A DNA stretch of 64,000 nucleotides from Moniliophthora roreri (Eukaryota > Basidiomycota > Agaricomycetes > Agaricales > Marasmiaceae), in contig LATX02000180.1 in NCBI GenBank assembly GCA_001466705.2, positions 496,001 to 560,000 of the forward strand, given 5' to 3'. The translations under genes and the position numbers were made by a program. Below the pieces are notes generated by a model. That model had not been told where the DNA came from. It searched no databases and saw nothing but the letters and a program-made list of their open reading frames with translations. Below are positions 47,365-59,400 of this stretch, piece after piece (the first letter of the stretch is position 1; each line of letters starts with the position of its first letter).

Positions 47365-48254
47365 ATGTCGGATTTCGCGGTTTTTCGTATCCAAGACCTT
47401 CCAGTTGAACTGGAACGCTCGATTTTCGAGCTTGCAGCCAGGACGCATCTCAGCGATGCGCCCCAAATAGCTTTAGTCTCCAGAAGAATCAGGGACTGGT
47501 CAGTCCATCACCTGTCTCTACCAATGACTTGACGTTGATGATTACGATATTCACTGGTCTATTCAGGACTCAACCATTGATATATGAGATGGTCACCCTC
47601 GGCGCGAACGACGCGCCTCCGTTCTTGCGCACGATGGATATATTCCCCCCAACATTCTTCAGCCAGCATGTGAAACAACTCTGCTTGACGGTCTCCATAA
47701 GCCCGAGAGATGCCGCCCGAATTTTGCAGGTCTGCACCGGGGTGACAAGTCTAGCTTGCTGGGTTGATTTCCGACATTCACAACTTCCAGTGTCACTCTC
47801 GGAACTTCTCGCACCTTTTTCTCTTCGGAGGCTATCTATTGAAATAGGACATTTCTCGCAGCTCTCGTTGGTCAACTGTGGATGGTCCACACAACTTTCC
47901 CATCTCGACCTCCGCCTCTGGGATAGCCAGGATACGCTGGTCATACCAGGATTGCAGCATTTGCCATCGTTGACGCATCTGGCGATATACTTGGGTCACT
48001 GGGAACTAGCCATTGATCGTACATCCCTCGCAGCGATCTTGTATAGCAGGCCATCGCTCAGAGTTCTATGCCTCGTCATCGATGAGGATCAGGATATGGA
48101 CAATGAGCGACCGGCACCAAGTGATCCCCGCGTGGTTTACATGCCTCGCCCAGAGCCTGTGCCAGATTGGGAGGCGCCGTATCGCGGTTTGCCGGACACA
48201 TTTAGGTTGGCGGAGGAAATAGTCGCGAGACGAATGGGTGTTGTGCAGACATAG
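47365..48254 (+). CDS. F-box-like protein of the agaricomycete expanded family
   Basis: A 273-residue protein in two exons, 47365-47498 and 47567-48254. The N-terminus (MSDFAVFRIQDLPVELERSI, then FELAARTHLSDAPQIALVSRR) has the Leu-Pro-x-Glu-Leu start and alternating hydrophobic pattern of an F-box, the segment that binds Skp1. The remainder (PSLTHLAIYLGHWELA; RPSLRVLCLVIDEDQDM) has loose leucine-repeat character ending in an acidic/Pro tail. Proteins of this build are very numerous in mushroom genomes, usually of unknown target. The first exon is short (45 codons), and its join by GTCAGT/TTCAG is required to complete the F-box. Substrate adaptor function is inferred from family only. Confidence 0.75.
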
Positions 48255-48452
48255 GTGAAGTTGGTCGTGGTCGGTCGGTCAGAATTCATATAATGTTATC
48301 GATAGATTTCAGTACATCAAAATAGTAATTACAGCACTTCTCCTTGGTAATGGATGATATAATTACACGAAATTGCAAAATCACTAGAGTGGAAACGTTG
48401 AAAACTTTATCAGTCCTGAACCTAGTGACACAAAATTACGCACGAAAGCGCA

Positions 48453-49691
48453 TTATTTACGCCTTGCCTTCTCCAAGAACCTGCTGATGTGTTTCACGAC
48501 CTCACTGCTTCGCTCCTGCTGTACCCAGTGACCGGCCCCCTCGATCAGAACGAAGTCTTCGGCATCCATACGCTCGCATATGTGGTCGCGCATTGATTCT
48601 GCCGCCCCCGGAGACTGATATGTACCCCAGTCCTGCTTGCCTGAAATAAACATGCCAGGCACAACTATCCGTTTACCTGAGAATACCTGGAGCTCGAGCG
48701 ACCACTTCGCATCGGTCATGCAGCGATACCAATTCAATCCACCCTGGAATCCAGTCCTCTCATACTCCTTGGTGTAAACGGCGAGCTGGTCGTCAGGCAG
48801 CCACGCTAAAGTAGCATCAGGCTCATCAGAAGTGTTTTCACCTCGCGATTTAAGGCAGCCTTTTACGGCTTCAGGCATAGTTTCATCGCGGAGCATGATG
48901 TAGTAGCGTGGCAGCGTTGCTAAATGAACTACAGACGGGGAAGATAAGCGATGTGGTATGTTTCGTACGTTTCCCTCCCAATTCGCGCTCTTGGCATGGA
49001 AGTAGTGTCGTAAAAATGAGTGTAGACCACCCGGGGGTTTGAGCATCTGCTCGTTCGCCTCCGCCGTAGAAAAGTAGAGGGTATAGTGTTTCCGTGAAGG
49101 GGCGAGACTGGCTAGCTGCTCGCGAAGTGAGACAGCCATGGAACCTAGTGAGGGTGCACTATTTGATTGAGAGGGAACAGGTAGTGATGGCGCTCCAGGA
49201 AACGGAGCACTCATCATCACGACTGAACGGAACAGGTCCGGTCGTATAAGGGCACAATACCCTGCTACTAACGACCCAAAATCATGGCCGATGACTGCCG
49301 CAGCAGAGTCGTAGCCGAGGGCATAAACAAGGGCGACGATATCCTTCACTAGGTTCAGCATGCGGAAGGGAGCGAGGTCGTCTTCGAAGCGGATGCGTCC
49401 GCCATCTCCCATCGATGTACGACCAAATCCACGCTGATCTGGTGCAACTACATGATATCCGGCTTCGCACAAGGGCACTATCACCTTCCGCCAAGAATAA
49501 CACAGTTCTGGAAACCCATGGAGAAGAAGTAGGAGTGGGCATTTAGATTCGGATGGATGAGAGGGTAAGTTTTTTGGTATGGCCTCTAGGACATGGCACT
49601 CCAAGTCGTCGAGGTGTACAAATCTTGTACTAATGTCGGTTGTCGGTGTCGACTGAGGCCACCCAGGTTCGTCCGGCGGACTTTGACACAT
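48453..49691 (-). CDS. Epoxide hydrolase, alpha/beta-hydrolase fold
   Basis: A 412-residue, single-exon enzyme converting epoxides to diols. The oxyanion loop is HGFPELCYSW; the strand after it reads GYHVVAPDQRGFG. The catalytic nucleophile Asp is in the elbow IGHDFGSLVAGY, where Asp rather than Ser separates epoxide hydrolases from esterases. The C-terminal part has GMFISGKQDW, likely with the acid residue, and GAGHWVQQE with the catalytic His. The cap-domain tyrosines that activate the epoxide are probably YIMLRDE and the Tyr in GGLNWYRCM. No signal peptide is present, so it is likely cytosolic. It is divergent from the lipase gene with 188 nt between start codons. Being intronless is unusual among its neighbours. 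Confidence 0.92.
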   Translation of the reverse strand: MCQSPPDEPGWPQSTPTTDISTRFVHLDDLECHVLEAIPKNLPSHPSESKCPLLLLLHGFPELCYSWRKVIVPLCEAGYHVVAPDQRGFGRTSMGDGGRIRFEDDLAPFRMLNLVKDIVALVYALGYDSAAAVIGHDFGSLVAGYCALIRPDLFRSVVMMSAPFPGAPSLPVPSQSNSAPSLGSMAVSLREQLASLAPSRKHYTLYFSTAEANEQMLKPPGGLHSFLRHYFHAKSANWEGNVRNIPHRLSSPSVVHLATLPRYYIMLRDETMPEAVKGCLKSRGENTSDEPDATLAWLPDDQLAVYTKEYERTGFQGGLNWYRCMTDAKWSLELQVFSGKRIVVPGMFISGKQDWGTYQSPGAAESMRDHICERMDAEDFVLIEGAGHWVQQERSSEVVKHISRFLEKARRK

Positions 49692-49879
49692 TGCGATTAA
49701 CGGTGGTGGGATGGTCGGAGAAAGATCCGGAGCCGTGTGAAATTAAATGGATAATCGGCGGACGAGAATGACGTGTTCCCTCTTGCGCAAGTTCTGGCGG
49801 GCGTCGACTCTCGAGCTGGCCTGAGCTTGCCAAAATAGCCGTCTTCCTCTTCTCTCTACATGTTGGATATAACGTCCTC

Positions 49880-51108
49880 ATGGCAAAATCCACCAAACAT
49901 GTCCTCACAGAGGCCCAGAAGACCATGTACGCCTCGGAAAAGCTTATGAACTTCCGTTGGATTTCGAAAGTCTTGGCTTCTTATTCTCCTCGTGCCTTGA
50001 CTTCTGCGGATATCGCGCCAGCAAATCTTCAAGTAGAACTTGCAGAAATAGGTGCGGAATATGATGTTGATATCCAAAAAAAAAACGCTGTTTTTTTTGA
50101 TATTATCGTCTTGACTAGGGCAATTCACGGAGCTTGCTTACAGTACCGTGCCCATCACATTTATTTTGGAGAATCTACCTTCATTGATACAGGCCGACTT
50201 TCCTGTCGAAGGATACGATGCTTTACAAGGATCCATTCTCGTTTCCGACTTCCATGGGAAGGCCGCTAACCTTCATGGGTTCACAGTGTATCGACGGCAA
50301 ACCAAGCAGCTCGTCGTCTCCATTTCGGGTACATCTACCGTGATACAAAGTCTATACGACGTGTGGACTTCTAAGCATGTTCATCCCTCCAGGAAAGGCA
50401 GGGTCCATGCGGGGTTTTGGGCCCTTTACAAGGGAATACGGCCGTTTCTTCTCGATTCCATTCGGGAGGGGCTGGACAAACATGAGGAAGTCAACGAACT
50501 TGTAGTGACCGGCCACAGTATGGGTGGTGCTATGTCGTACCTTCTTATGTTTGAATTGCTACAACCAAACGATATAGTATCTTCGGAGATGTCGCTCAAG
50601 TTGGTTGTTTTTGGGGCGCCAAGGGTCGGTGATACTCGTCTCGCGCAGCACTGGTCACAGTTGGTTCAAAGTCGCAAACAGAGAGGGTCTTTTCATGAGT
50701 ACTCGGTGAAAGCCTATAATGATGGTCTGTCCACAATCATGTTCGTGGTGACTGGGCACTAAAGTCTATGCAGGCGTTCCTTCTCTTCCTCCTCTAGCCC
50801 TTGGCTACCGTCACTTCACTCATGAACCATTGTACTTCGTTCACGGACGCCTTTATTGTGTGCCATCTTCGGAATCCGAGTATGCTTTGTTCCGAGTCGA
50901 CCCTAAACTTGCAAGCAACGGGCGTCCACCTGAACATCCGCGCGGTGGTCATAATTACTATAATGGGCGAGACCAAGAGCGATTCATTCGACGCATGAAC
51001 TGGTTAAATGATGCATTAGGCAGGAAGGAGACCAATTGGCAGGGCAGGTACCGGAAATTTGTCAATAAACATTCGCGCCAATCCGCACCGACTAAATTAT
51101 TTGCATAG
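49880..51108 (+). CDS. Class 3 lipase
   Basis: A 370-residue lipase of the Rhizomucor/fungal class 3 fold, hydrolysing acylglycerols or related esters. Exons: 49880-50051, 50119-50724 and 50774-51108. The nucleophile Ser is in VTGHSMGGAMSYL; the usual preceding blocks are present (LHGFTVYRRQTKQLVVSISG; VHAGFWALY), followed by VVFGAPRVGD, with the likely catalytic Asp a little further on, and a late His near LGYRHFTHEPLYFV. It has no evident signal peptide at the chosen start MAKSTKHVLTEAQKTMY, so it may be intracellular, as are many class 3 lipases of mushrooms. It shares a 188-nt divergent promoter with the epoxide hydrolase. Confidence 0.9.
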
Positions 51109-51343
51109 AGTGAGTTGGCTCATCTTTTGTCGTGCAGACTAGCGCTAAACTGAACAAACAGGTTTTATAATAGTTGCAGTAACTTATTCTGTCCATACAT
51201 AGCCTACACTTAACTAATCTGTCATGTAGAGTATTGGAATGTAGCATATCATTATAGAGTATGATGCCAGACATTTATAATAATTTTGCTACGTGCTACT
51301 GCAACGTGCGTTCGTTTCCGTCGCTTCCACCATCACCACAACG

Positions 51344-52793
51344 ATGAGTGTGAACAAGACTCGTCGGAGGCTGCTCTTGCGACCTTCATTCTCATGTCAC
51401 TACTGGAGTCGTCGATTCTATTCCCACTCTAACACGAACGGGTTCAAAATTCTTTTCTTGGGACGAGACCAGTTTTCTTGTATTGTTTTTCGGCAACTAT
51501 TTGAAGCTCCAGGTCCGTCATTTCCAAGCACAGAACGACGTTCTTAAACAATTTTTAATCAACAGCTAGATGTTTGGAACCATATCTCGATTGCCACGAA
51601 CCCAGATGAGAAAATCCAGCGCGGGACTGTTCTGGCTCCTTGTGCGTTGCTTTCTCCTTGTTACCCCTTTGCATCTGAAGGTTGCCCTTCTAGCACCTTT
51701 AAGAGTTCTTGCGGAGTCTCTGGATCTACCAGTTCATCTCATTCCCCAAAAGAAGGTCGATTTCAAGCACTGGAAGGCACGTACCCCCGCAATATTGCAA
51801 CACCCAAAATTCGCTTCACACCTGTCTTTAGGTTCCAGAACCCTTCTCGGACTTGAGTGGACGTCCACCTCCTCTAGAACACGTTATTGTTACCGCGTCT
51901 TTTGGGAGGATAATCCCTCTCAAGATACTTAACCTGTTCAGTCAAGACCGGAGGTTGAATGTTCACCCCTCTTTACTACCGCAATATCGAGGGGCGGCAC
52001 CCATTCAGCACACGATTCTTAATGATGATCGAGAGACTGGGGTATGTATCATCGACATGCTGAAGCGGTCGGAAGGCATTGATGCAGGGCCAATATGGGC
52101 AATTAATCGTGTGGTATGTGTAAGTTTTGTTATGTCTGTTCCTCTACTAAATTACCGCCAGGCAGTCCCTGATGATGCTACATTCCCTTCTCTGCGCGAT
52201 CGGTTGGCGGTCTCGGGTGGACAACTCCTGGTGACGGTACTGCGAGACATGCTTTCTAGAAAGGTCTTCGGCTACAAGTTTCAATTTTTCACGCTTCATG
52301 GAGACTTACTCCCTTCCGTCAGGCTACGCGAACCATTCAAGCTGAGCTTCCGGATGCAAAACCCGCACCCCCAATATCCTTCAACGACTCCTTGCTCAAT
52401 TTTACCACAATGACTGCAGATTCAATCGTAAGAAGACATCGAGCCATTTCACATCAGGTTGGGGTTGTGACTTTCACGTCTGGAAGCCAACTGAAACATG
52501 AGCTGTAGAGACCTCTTGCAACCCAGATTTCTGGTGGGCATACCGTACAAATTCACGACCCGTCGGTGGTTATTCGGCCTCCGAAATTTACTCCTACCAC
52601 CCCGGGACATGCTTGCCTGTCAAAACCGACGAAATCCTTACTAGTATGTTGTGCTGAAGGAACAGTTTTGTCCGTACCTTTTCTCAAGCAAGAGGGGAAA
52701 GCCTTGCTCGGTGCCCAAGCTTGGTGGAACGGCGCACAGAGCCTGGGATTGGTCAAGGATAAACACATCAGCTTATGTGTTGACCGGCAATGA
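51344..52793 (+). CDS. FMT1: Mitochondrial methionyl-tRNA formyltransferase
   Basis: A 375-residue enzyme transferring formyl from 10-formyl-THF to Met-tRNA for mitochondrial initiation. Exons: 51344-51512, 51570-51641, 51694-51776, 51832-52113, 52162-52263, 52323-52457 and 52509-52793. A basic leader (MSVNKTRRRLLLRPSF) suggests mitochondrial import. The formyltransferase fold begins ILFLGRDQFSCIVFRQL. Catalytic-domain blocks are VIVTASFGRIIPLKIL, then LNVHPSLLPQYRGAAPIQ, which contains the His-Pro-Ser-Leu-Leu-Pro signature, and TGVCIIDMLKRSEGIDAGPI. The C-terminal tRNA-binding domain has ISFNDSLLNF and later a Lys/Gly-rich segment. The intron at 51777-51831 begins GC, and only this reading joins the two conserved segments in frame. 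A run of signals confirms the rest. Confidence 0.88.
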
Positions 52794-53173
52794 CGGACGG
52801 TCCACGTAGTGTAGAATGGTAAGTAATCTCGACGTATCAGACTATCTTTGCACCAAGGGTACTATGACTATGTATTACGACCTCTTAATGCACAAGTTGA
52901 ACATAAATCCGTTTACTGTAAATAACAGCAAGCTTTTTTAAGTTGCTTGTGCTATGCTCCCAACTGCTCCCAACTGCGCAGCTAATACGTCATCGCAAAA
53001 CCGAGCATTACAACAGGATGACTTACTGATGCGTCACACATCAAGACTAACTCCTCTTCTCTCCTCTTCGTATCCACATCACTCATTTAAAAGCAGATGA
53101 CTGCAGCTTATCTTCACGATTTTCATAAGCTTCTAATTAACCACCTCACGAATTCTCTTCGAATAACATTACA
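52794..53173. promoter_or_regulatory. Intergenic, promoter of the glycine-rich gene
   Basis: 380 nt. The last 100 nt before 53174 are CT-rich (CTCCTCTTCTCTCCTCTTCG near 53051-53070) and followed by an AT-rich stretch, as in strongly expressed basidiomycete genes. No separate gene was seen. Confidence 0.45.
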
Positions 53174-53931
53174 ATGGGACCTTTCAAATCCTCTAAAAAC
53201 GTACGTTTCAGCTCTTCCGCCGGTTTCAATCCGCAATTCTCACTCGTTTGATTTAGAACTCTAACGCCGCTTACCGCGATGAACCCATCTCAACTCATAA
53301 CGACTACACGGCGGGTACTGGTACCGGAATGCACCGTGGCACTGGTGCAGGTAATGCCAATGATCCATATACCCACACCTTGCCCGAACATACGGCTGGC
53401 GCTACTGGATTCGGCGGCCACCAAACACAGCCCGGAATGAATACCGTACGTGCATGCTTCACCATTGAACTGGTCACTGCTGATCCGTGACGACAGGTTG
53501 AAAACCACCATAACAATTACCCCATCGGCGGCGGATCTAGTGTCAACTCAGACCCGTATGCAGCCGCTGGCGTTGGACACCAAACCACCAATATTCCTCC
53601 GAGTGCAGGTATGCATGCCGGCTCGACAGGTACCGGTGAGCACCGTGGAGGTTCCATGACTGGCAAGTTCGAAAAGACCTTGGGAACTGTACTCGGGAGC
53701 GACTCGCTCAAGAATAAGGGCTTACAGAAAGAGCAGTAAGTGAATCCAGTTATCAGTTTGAGTCTATTCACTCGATATCGGAATAGGGAAGCTCACGCAC
53801 TGAAAGTCCAAGGTGCTGAACTGGCTGAAGCAGAACGTCTTGAACGTGAAGCTGCGATGCGCCGCGAACGTGCTGTGGCCCATGGTGCCCATCCTGAAAA
53901 TAAGCATCCAGGAGCAGGAATGTACCAGTAA
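53174..53931 (+). CDS. Glycine/histidine-rich fungal protein of unknown function
   Basis: A 199-residue hydrophilic protein in four exons: 53174-53200, 53257-53445, 53497-53735 and 53787-53931. The first exon encodes only nine residues (MGPFKSSKN). The N-terminal half is rich in Gly, Thr, Asn and His (TAGTGTGMHRGTGAGNAND). The C-terminal half is more ordered: GKFEKTLGTVLGSDSLKNKG followed by a helix-prone, Glu/Arg/Ala-rich segment (AELAEAERLEREAAMRRERA) and HGAHPENKHPGAGMYQ. I know this architecture as a recurring, unnamed basidiomycete protein, probably stress- or dormancy-associated like LEA proteins, but that is inference. No domain of known function was recognised. Confidence 0.75.
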
Positions 53932-54019
53932 GGGCCTTCATAATGGTATTCACTGAATTGTATAATATACTGCAGCATGTATTTGTGTATTTGTGATCTA
54001 TACCATCGGACTGCAATAT

Positions 54020-56244
54020 CTATGCATCGATTTGCGCGAGAAGGTCTTGCGCTGCCTCCGAGCGTGGGCGAACTTGGAAATCGAAAGGAACAGCTTGACT
54101 GGAAAAGTAGTGAATATCATGGCTCTCACGTGAAGTATGGGTTTAGACGTGCAGACGCACCTAATTAATCCGTCAGTAAAGACTACTTGCGGAAAAATTG
54201 CATTCCCTTCGTCATCTTCTGCCGGGCGAATCTCCAGTGTGGTGAGTACAGATGCCATAGCATGCCAGACGGCGATGTCAGCGAAGTGGCGACCAGGGCC
54301 TGTCGACAAACAATAAGTCAAAGGAGAGTAATATAATGATTTCGTAACAGACATATCCTGCCGGTGAATCATAAGTAACAGTAGAGCAGTATTGATAAAT
54401 TCAAAATACCTTCGTCCGAATCCCCAAACTGCGGTGAAGTACGGCTCTCCCCTCCCCTGCGGTTTCGGCAAGAATCGACTTGGATCGAACGTTTTTGGGT
54501 TGGCATATACACGCTCATCCAGACTCATACCCCTGGCAAACAGTCAGTCTACCCCCCTTTTCAACGGAATTGGTTACGTACTCCACATTCGGAATAACGA
54601 CGGTGCCACTGGGGATAAGCATACCCTGGTAAATGTCGTCTTCTGTGACACGGTGGGGTACCCCTTGAAAAGAGTAATCTCTACTAAGCGTATTCGAAGT
54701 GTTTATACCGCAACTTACCAAGAGTCAGCGTTGGGTGCCAGCTATCCGAACTTTTCTGTGAGCCAACATTGCCACAAATAGGAGCTGGAATATTACCGAA
54801 GGGTTTCCTGAAGAACGCATTCTAAGTACGGGAGTGCTTCTCGATCCTTGAGTTCCGGGAGGCGATCGTGGCCGATGAGGGATTGGATCTCTTCGTATAC
54901 TCGCTTTTGACATTCCGGATGCAGTATCATCGCAAGAACAAAGACGGTCAGAGTTGCATAGCTCTATGTAACGTTCGTTCGTTTATTTAGGTATAGAGAC
55001 TGAGCAGAGGAATGCTTACTGTGTCTTCGCCTGAGAAGTCGACCGTGAGCATCTCTTTGTAGCATAAGAATAATCTTACCTGCTGAAAAGATGGTAGCCG
55101 CTGCGCCCTTGACATCGTCAAGGGTGAGCCTCTCTGGATCTTGAGAATCTTCGTTTTCTCTCAATTCTTTCAGCTTGTCCGATGCAAAGCAACGCTCAAC
55201 AGCGTTTTCTCTCTATATTATCTGTCGCGATTCAGCTCCAAACGAAGAGAATGAACGGCTAACCATTTGATCCTCGACATGCTGGATAGGGATATCATAC
55301 AATTGGCGAATCGTTTTGTGGCCTTCACGAGCCTTGAAAGCGTAATACGTTCCCGGGAACCAAGATGGAAAGTGTCGCACTACGTACACAGTTTTAAGTC
55401 TATTACAGCATTAGAAAAGATATTGCTTACGCCACGGAAAGAAGTCGACAGGCGTGTTTCCAGGTGGACCAGAATGATTCATTACATGTGATGTGTTCAT
55501 TCCAAGCTTGAGGAAGATATCATCATCAGACTTGATTGGGTGACCGAACGCCGCTCTCATGATATTTGAGGTGGTGAACCTATGCAGATTTAGTGCAACG
55601 CAGCTGAAAAAGGCTGTCCGAGATAGCCTACCTATGCACGAATCTGAAATGCTTTCCTTTTCCTGAAAACATGAGATTCTTTGCGAGGAGGCTCGCCTCC
55701 TCGGCCAGCACATGCTGGAATGCGAGGCTCTCCCTGCGACCGAAATATTGCTGAAGGATTTTCCGATGTTTAGGGTAACGTTTATCTCCATATTGGAAAA
55801 ATGTAAGTGAAGGAATCCAGCCCTGTCTGAATGAGAATGCGTAAAGTCTCCGTCAGACACGGTGTGGTGGTCCCGACTTACATTTCGTAAATAACAAATC
55901 TCGGGCGACAACTGTATTTCGCTCCCCTCTTTTCAAGCAGTTCTTGTGCAGTTTCAAAGCTATCCAGCACTACCATTTCGCGGCCAAATACTTTGAGATA
56001 TATCACGTCACCTATGTCATAGTCATGGCTCTGTCGAGCACAGGGAAGTGTCCTCATTACCATAGATTTTGGCCCATTGATGGAAGGTTTCGGCCTGGCC
56101 TTGAGATGGTATCAGTCGCAGATGCCCCAGAAGAGGCTCAGCTGTAGGCCCAGGAGGAAGATTTGGGTTTCGTTTCAATTTGTTTGTGAGGAACCACCCC
56201 AGGAATGCTGTCACGACGAGAGGAATGAGGATTGAGGATGGCAT
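54020..56244 (-). CDS. Cytochrome P450 monooxygenase
   Basis: A membrane-anchored P450 in about 15 short exons. The start at 56244 gives an anchor helix (ILIPLVVTAFLGWFL) and the Pro-rich hinge LPPGPTAEPLLGHL. Further landmarks: FETAQELLEKRGAKYSCRP; YPKHRKILQQYFG; a C-helix region; FGHPIKSDDDIF; the ExxR helix ECVLQETLRWQPT; GVPHRVTEDDIYQGMLIPSG; FDPSRFLP; and the heme loop FGRRICPGRHFAD with the thiolate Cys. The heme loop is built from three exons, with a 5-nt exon at 54353-54357 between introns 54358-54409 and 54300-54352. The I-helix is seen only in part, with ...DDVKGAAATIFSAG leading to DTT...TVFVLAM. The C-terminus is FQVRPRSEAAQDLLAQIDA. The order is complete. Substrate and CYP family cannot be assigned. 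Confidence 0.88.
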
Positions 56245-56473
56245 TTAGAGTTGAACAGTGCTGGTTCAGGTGAAATGCTTCCCGCTTGACAAATATCATT
56301 TGTATTTGCACTTGGGGTCGAAACAAGTCTAAAGAAGCAAGGACGATGCTTCCAAGTAGAACTGTCTGATGGAAACCTTTTCTTTCCACAGAGTCACGTT
56401 TTCAGATGCGCGTCGCGTTGAAACTTGATGCGTGTGACACGGTCAGGCTGTGACTGTTTCTCCTTTCCCCAAC
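56245..56473. promoter_or_regulatory. Divergent promoter, P450 and condensin subunit
   Basis: 229 nt between the P450 start (-) and the condensin start (+). No TATA box was recognised. The short spacing implies at least partly shared regulatory sequence. Confidence 0.5.
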
Positions 56474-59400
56474 ATGCCGGGACGCGTTCGACAAGGTCCC
56501 TCTCCGCTCGAGGAATTACCCTCGAAGGTCGCCAATATTTTTGAGCAAGTTCAAGGGCCAGCTCATAATCACAAGAAGAACTTTGTTGCTTTATACAAAC
56601 TCCACGAAGATGCTACGCAGATCACTCAGCCTTGCAGAACTCCTCAAGGAGAAGAAGCCGTCAAGCCAATTGGAGAGAAGACATTTCTGGATACATTCTT
56701 TGTCCAACTGGGGAAGGTTCTGTCCTTGAAGAAAGGGACCTATCCTGCGGATCAGGTCGTGAAATTCATCAGTGGTTATGTCAAATACCTGAATGATAAA
56801 GGTGAGTTAGCTCCATGACTATTTATGATTTTGGATGCTAATATTGCAGTAGCTGCCGAAAACAGAGAAGATGACGAAGAGGAAGACGTTCTGGATATGG
56901 ACTCTGCTATCTCTCGGTTTACTGAAAGACTTGTGGGGTTCCTCCTGAAGGGATTTGGGGCGAAGGACAAATCAGTGAGATACCGTGTGGTTCAGATTTG
57001 TGCTGAGATTGTAATCAATCTGGGGGAACTCGAGTACGTGGCATTAATTCGTGCATAGAGAAAGAGCGGCTCACCATACTGCAGTGAAGATCTTTATATG
57101 AAGATGCGGAGAGGCCTTTTGGAACGGTTGAATGACAAGGAAATTTCTGTTCGCGTTCAAGCTGCTACTGCACTCTGCAAATTTGCTCGTACCGATGACT
57201 CCGGTGAGGAGTCGAATGAAGATGCTGAAAGTGGACCGCCTTTACTGGATTGTTTAGTGGAGTCGATGACCTACGATGATGCAGTGTGAGTGACTCAAAT
57301 ACCTTCCGTGTCTCACGTATCTCACACGACTCCTCACAGCGATGTACGTCGTACTATTGTGAGGAACATTCCCTTGACCAAGGCTACTCTTTCTACTACT
57401 ATACTCGAACGAACGCGAGACACAGACGCTGTCATTCGCAAGCTCGTCTACTCTCATGTCCTAGACAAGAATGTGGGTAACGCAGTCGAAAATGGAGTAA
57501 CACATCCGAGCACATTCACCATCGCTCAACGAGAGTTAATCGTTCGAAATGGCATACAAGATCGAGACCCTGGGGTGAAGGCTGCAGCTTCAAACTTGAT
57601 GGTCCATTGGATGGACATCTTGGGCTGCTCCCTCTCAGGGGACAAAGACGAGGAGGGGGCGCAGACACAGAATCAAACCCGCAAGGAGGAACACTTGTTG
57701 AAGTTCTTGACGAAGTTTGATCTTAGCCAAGAAGAGGTTGCGACGATAGCCTTGCAGAGCATCTTCGAAACCAAACCAGAAATATTCCAGGAAATGCATT
57801 TTCCGCGTAAGTGTCTTTCTGCCCTTTTGTGTTACCATGAAATGACCTCCTACGTAGCGCAATACTGGGCCACTCTGTCACCTGAGAAGGCCTTCCTTGC
57901 TCGTGTATTTGTGGACCATTGTATCAAAGAAAAGGCGGAAGTTCTCAAGGAAACTGCCCTTCCCGAAGTCACCGCCCTTGCTTTCCGCATTCAAGACACG
58001 TACAATCAACTCGTTGGTATTGAAGAGGAAGAGGAGGATGTCTTTGGCACTCTTGATGACGAGGCACGGGCTCGTCGTGACGATGAACGCGATGCCTGTG
58101 AGCTCACGCTCGAAGAGATGCTTAAACTCGCCGTCAATCTCGACTACGGCGACGAAATTGGTCGCCGGAAAATGTACGCCCTGATGCGTAGGTATCTCTT
58201 ATTTTTGCTATTTTAGGGATTCTAACGTCTGCTAGGGGACATGCTCTCACGAGAAAAGCTCTCAGAGAGGCATGTCGGTAAATGTTTGAACGTGCTCCAA
58301 AAGCTCTGGCCAGACGAGAGGGACCTGATTCGTCTTATTGTCGAAATAGTTCAAAATCTTCGTGACCCCGGTGATGAAGAGGAACCCACGGTACGTCCCG
58401 CAACACTCTTACGAAGACATTCCTCATCGAAAGATAGAGAAATGATGCAGACCCAGACGCTAGCTTTACTAGTGTTGATGAAACGCCCAAGCCGGCCAAA
58501 GCCAAGTCTCGCGCAGACATGACGCCTGAGGAGCAACGTCGTGCAGATCACATTGATTTAATGTGTTTAATCCTGCTTGAGGGGCTTTTGGAACGAGTAA
58601 ACGGAGTGCGTACCCTATAGTATTCTCTGTCACTCTCATTCTCATCTTGTGTCAAATAATTAGGCGTTGGGCGATAACTCTACCTTATATGGTGTCTATA
58701 ACGAGGTGATCGTGCCCTGTATCCAGCATGCAGACCCCGCTCTTCGTGAGAAGGCGACGAAGTGCTTTGGACTACTCGCATTGATTTCAAAGGTAGTGTA
58801 CTTGGAAAGTCAAATATCATCCTAGCTGAAACCATATCTTCCAGCCAAATCCTTCTCGTTTGCAGCAATTCATAAACTTCATAGTAAATCCGGAGCCACC
58901 AGAAGAGATGAAACTCCAATATCTTCGTATTCTATTCGATAACCTGATGTTACATCAACTGGCTATCCTGAAATCTGAGGAGGATGTATGTTGTTATTGT
59001 GCGTCGCTCGGCCGCATACTTATTTCATTTTTCAGACGAACCGTTTGATCAAGTTTTTCACGGAATGTCTCGAGGGGTTTGATTCTATGGACATACGATT
59101 CACCATCTGCGCAGGTTTAACAAAATTGGCGTATGGTGGAATCATGTTGAATAACACGGTTCGTTGGCGGTTCCATGCTACATTGACCAGTTGCCAACAT
59201 CGATATCTAGGTTATCAGGACTCTTATTCTGGCATTCTTTTCGCCAAGTTCCGTCAACAATCACCGTCTTCTCCAATTTGTGGAAATGTTCTTCAAGGAA
59301 TTCCGGAAGGTTAAGAAGTATCAGGCAATAATACTAGAAGTAAGTCATTCGATCATTCTAGGGGATGTCTGCTGGACACCGCGTCTCATCATGCAACGTA

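Noticed and set aside
51853..52413. Unspliced 186-codon frame in the formyltransferase gene
   Set aside because: The 48-nt intron 52114-52161 is a multiple of three and free of stops, which makes the frame look continuous; GTATGT and CCAG ends and the protein motifs show it is spliced.
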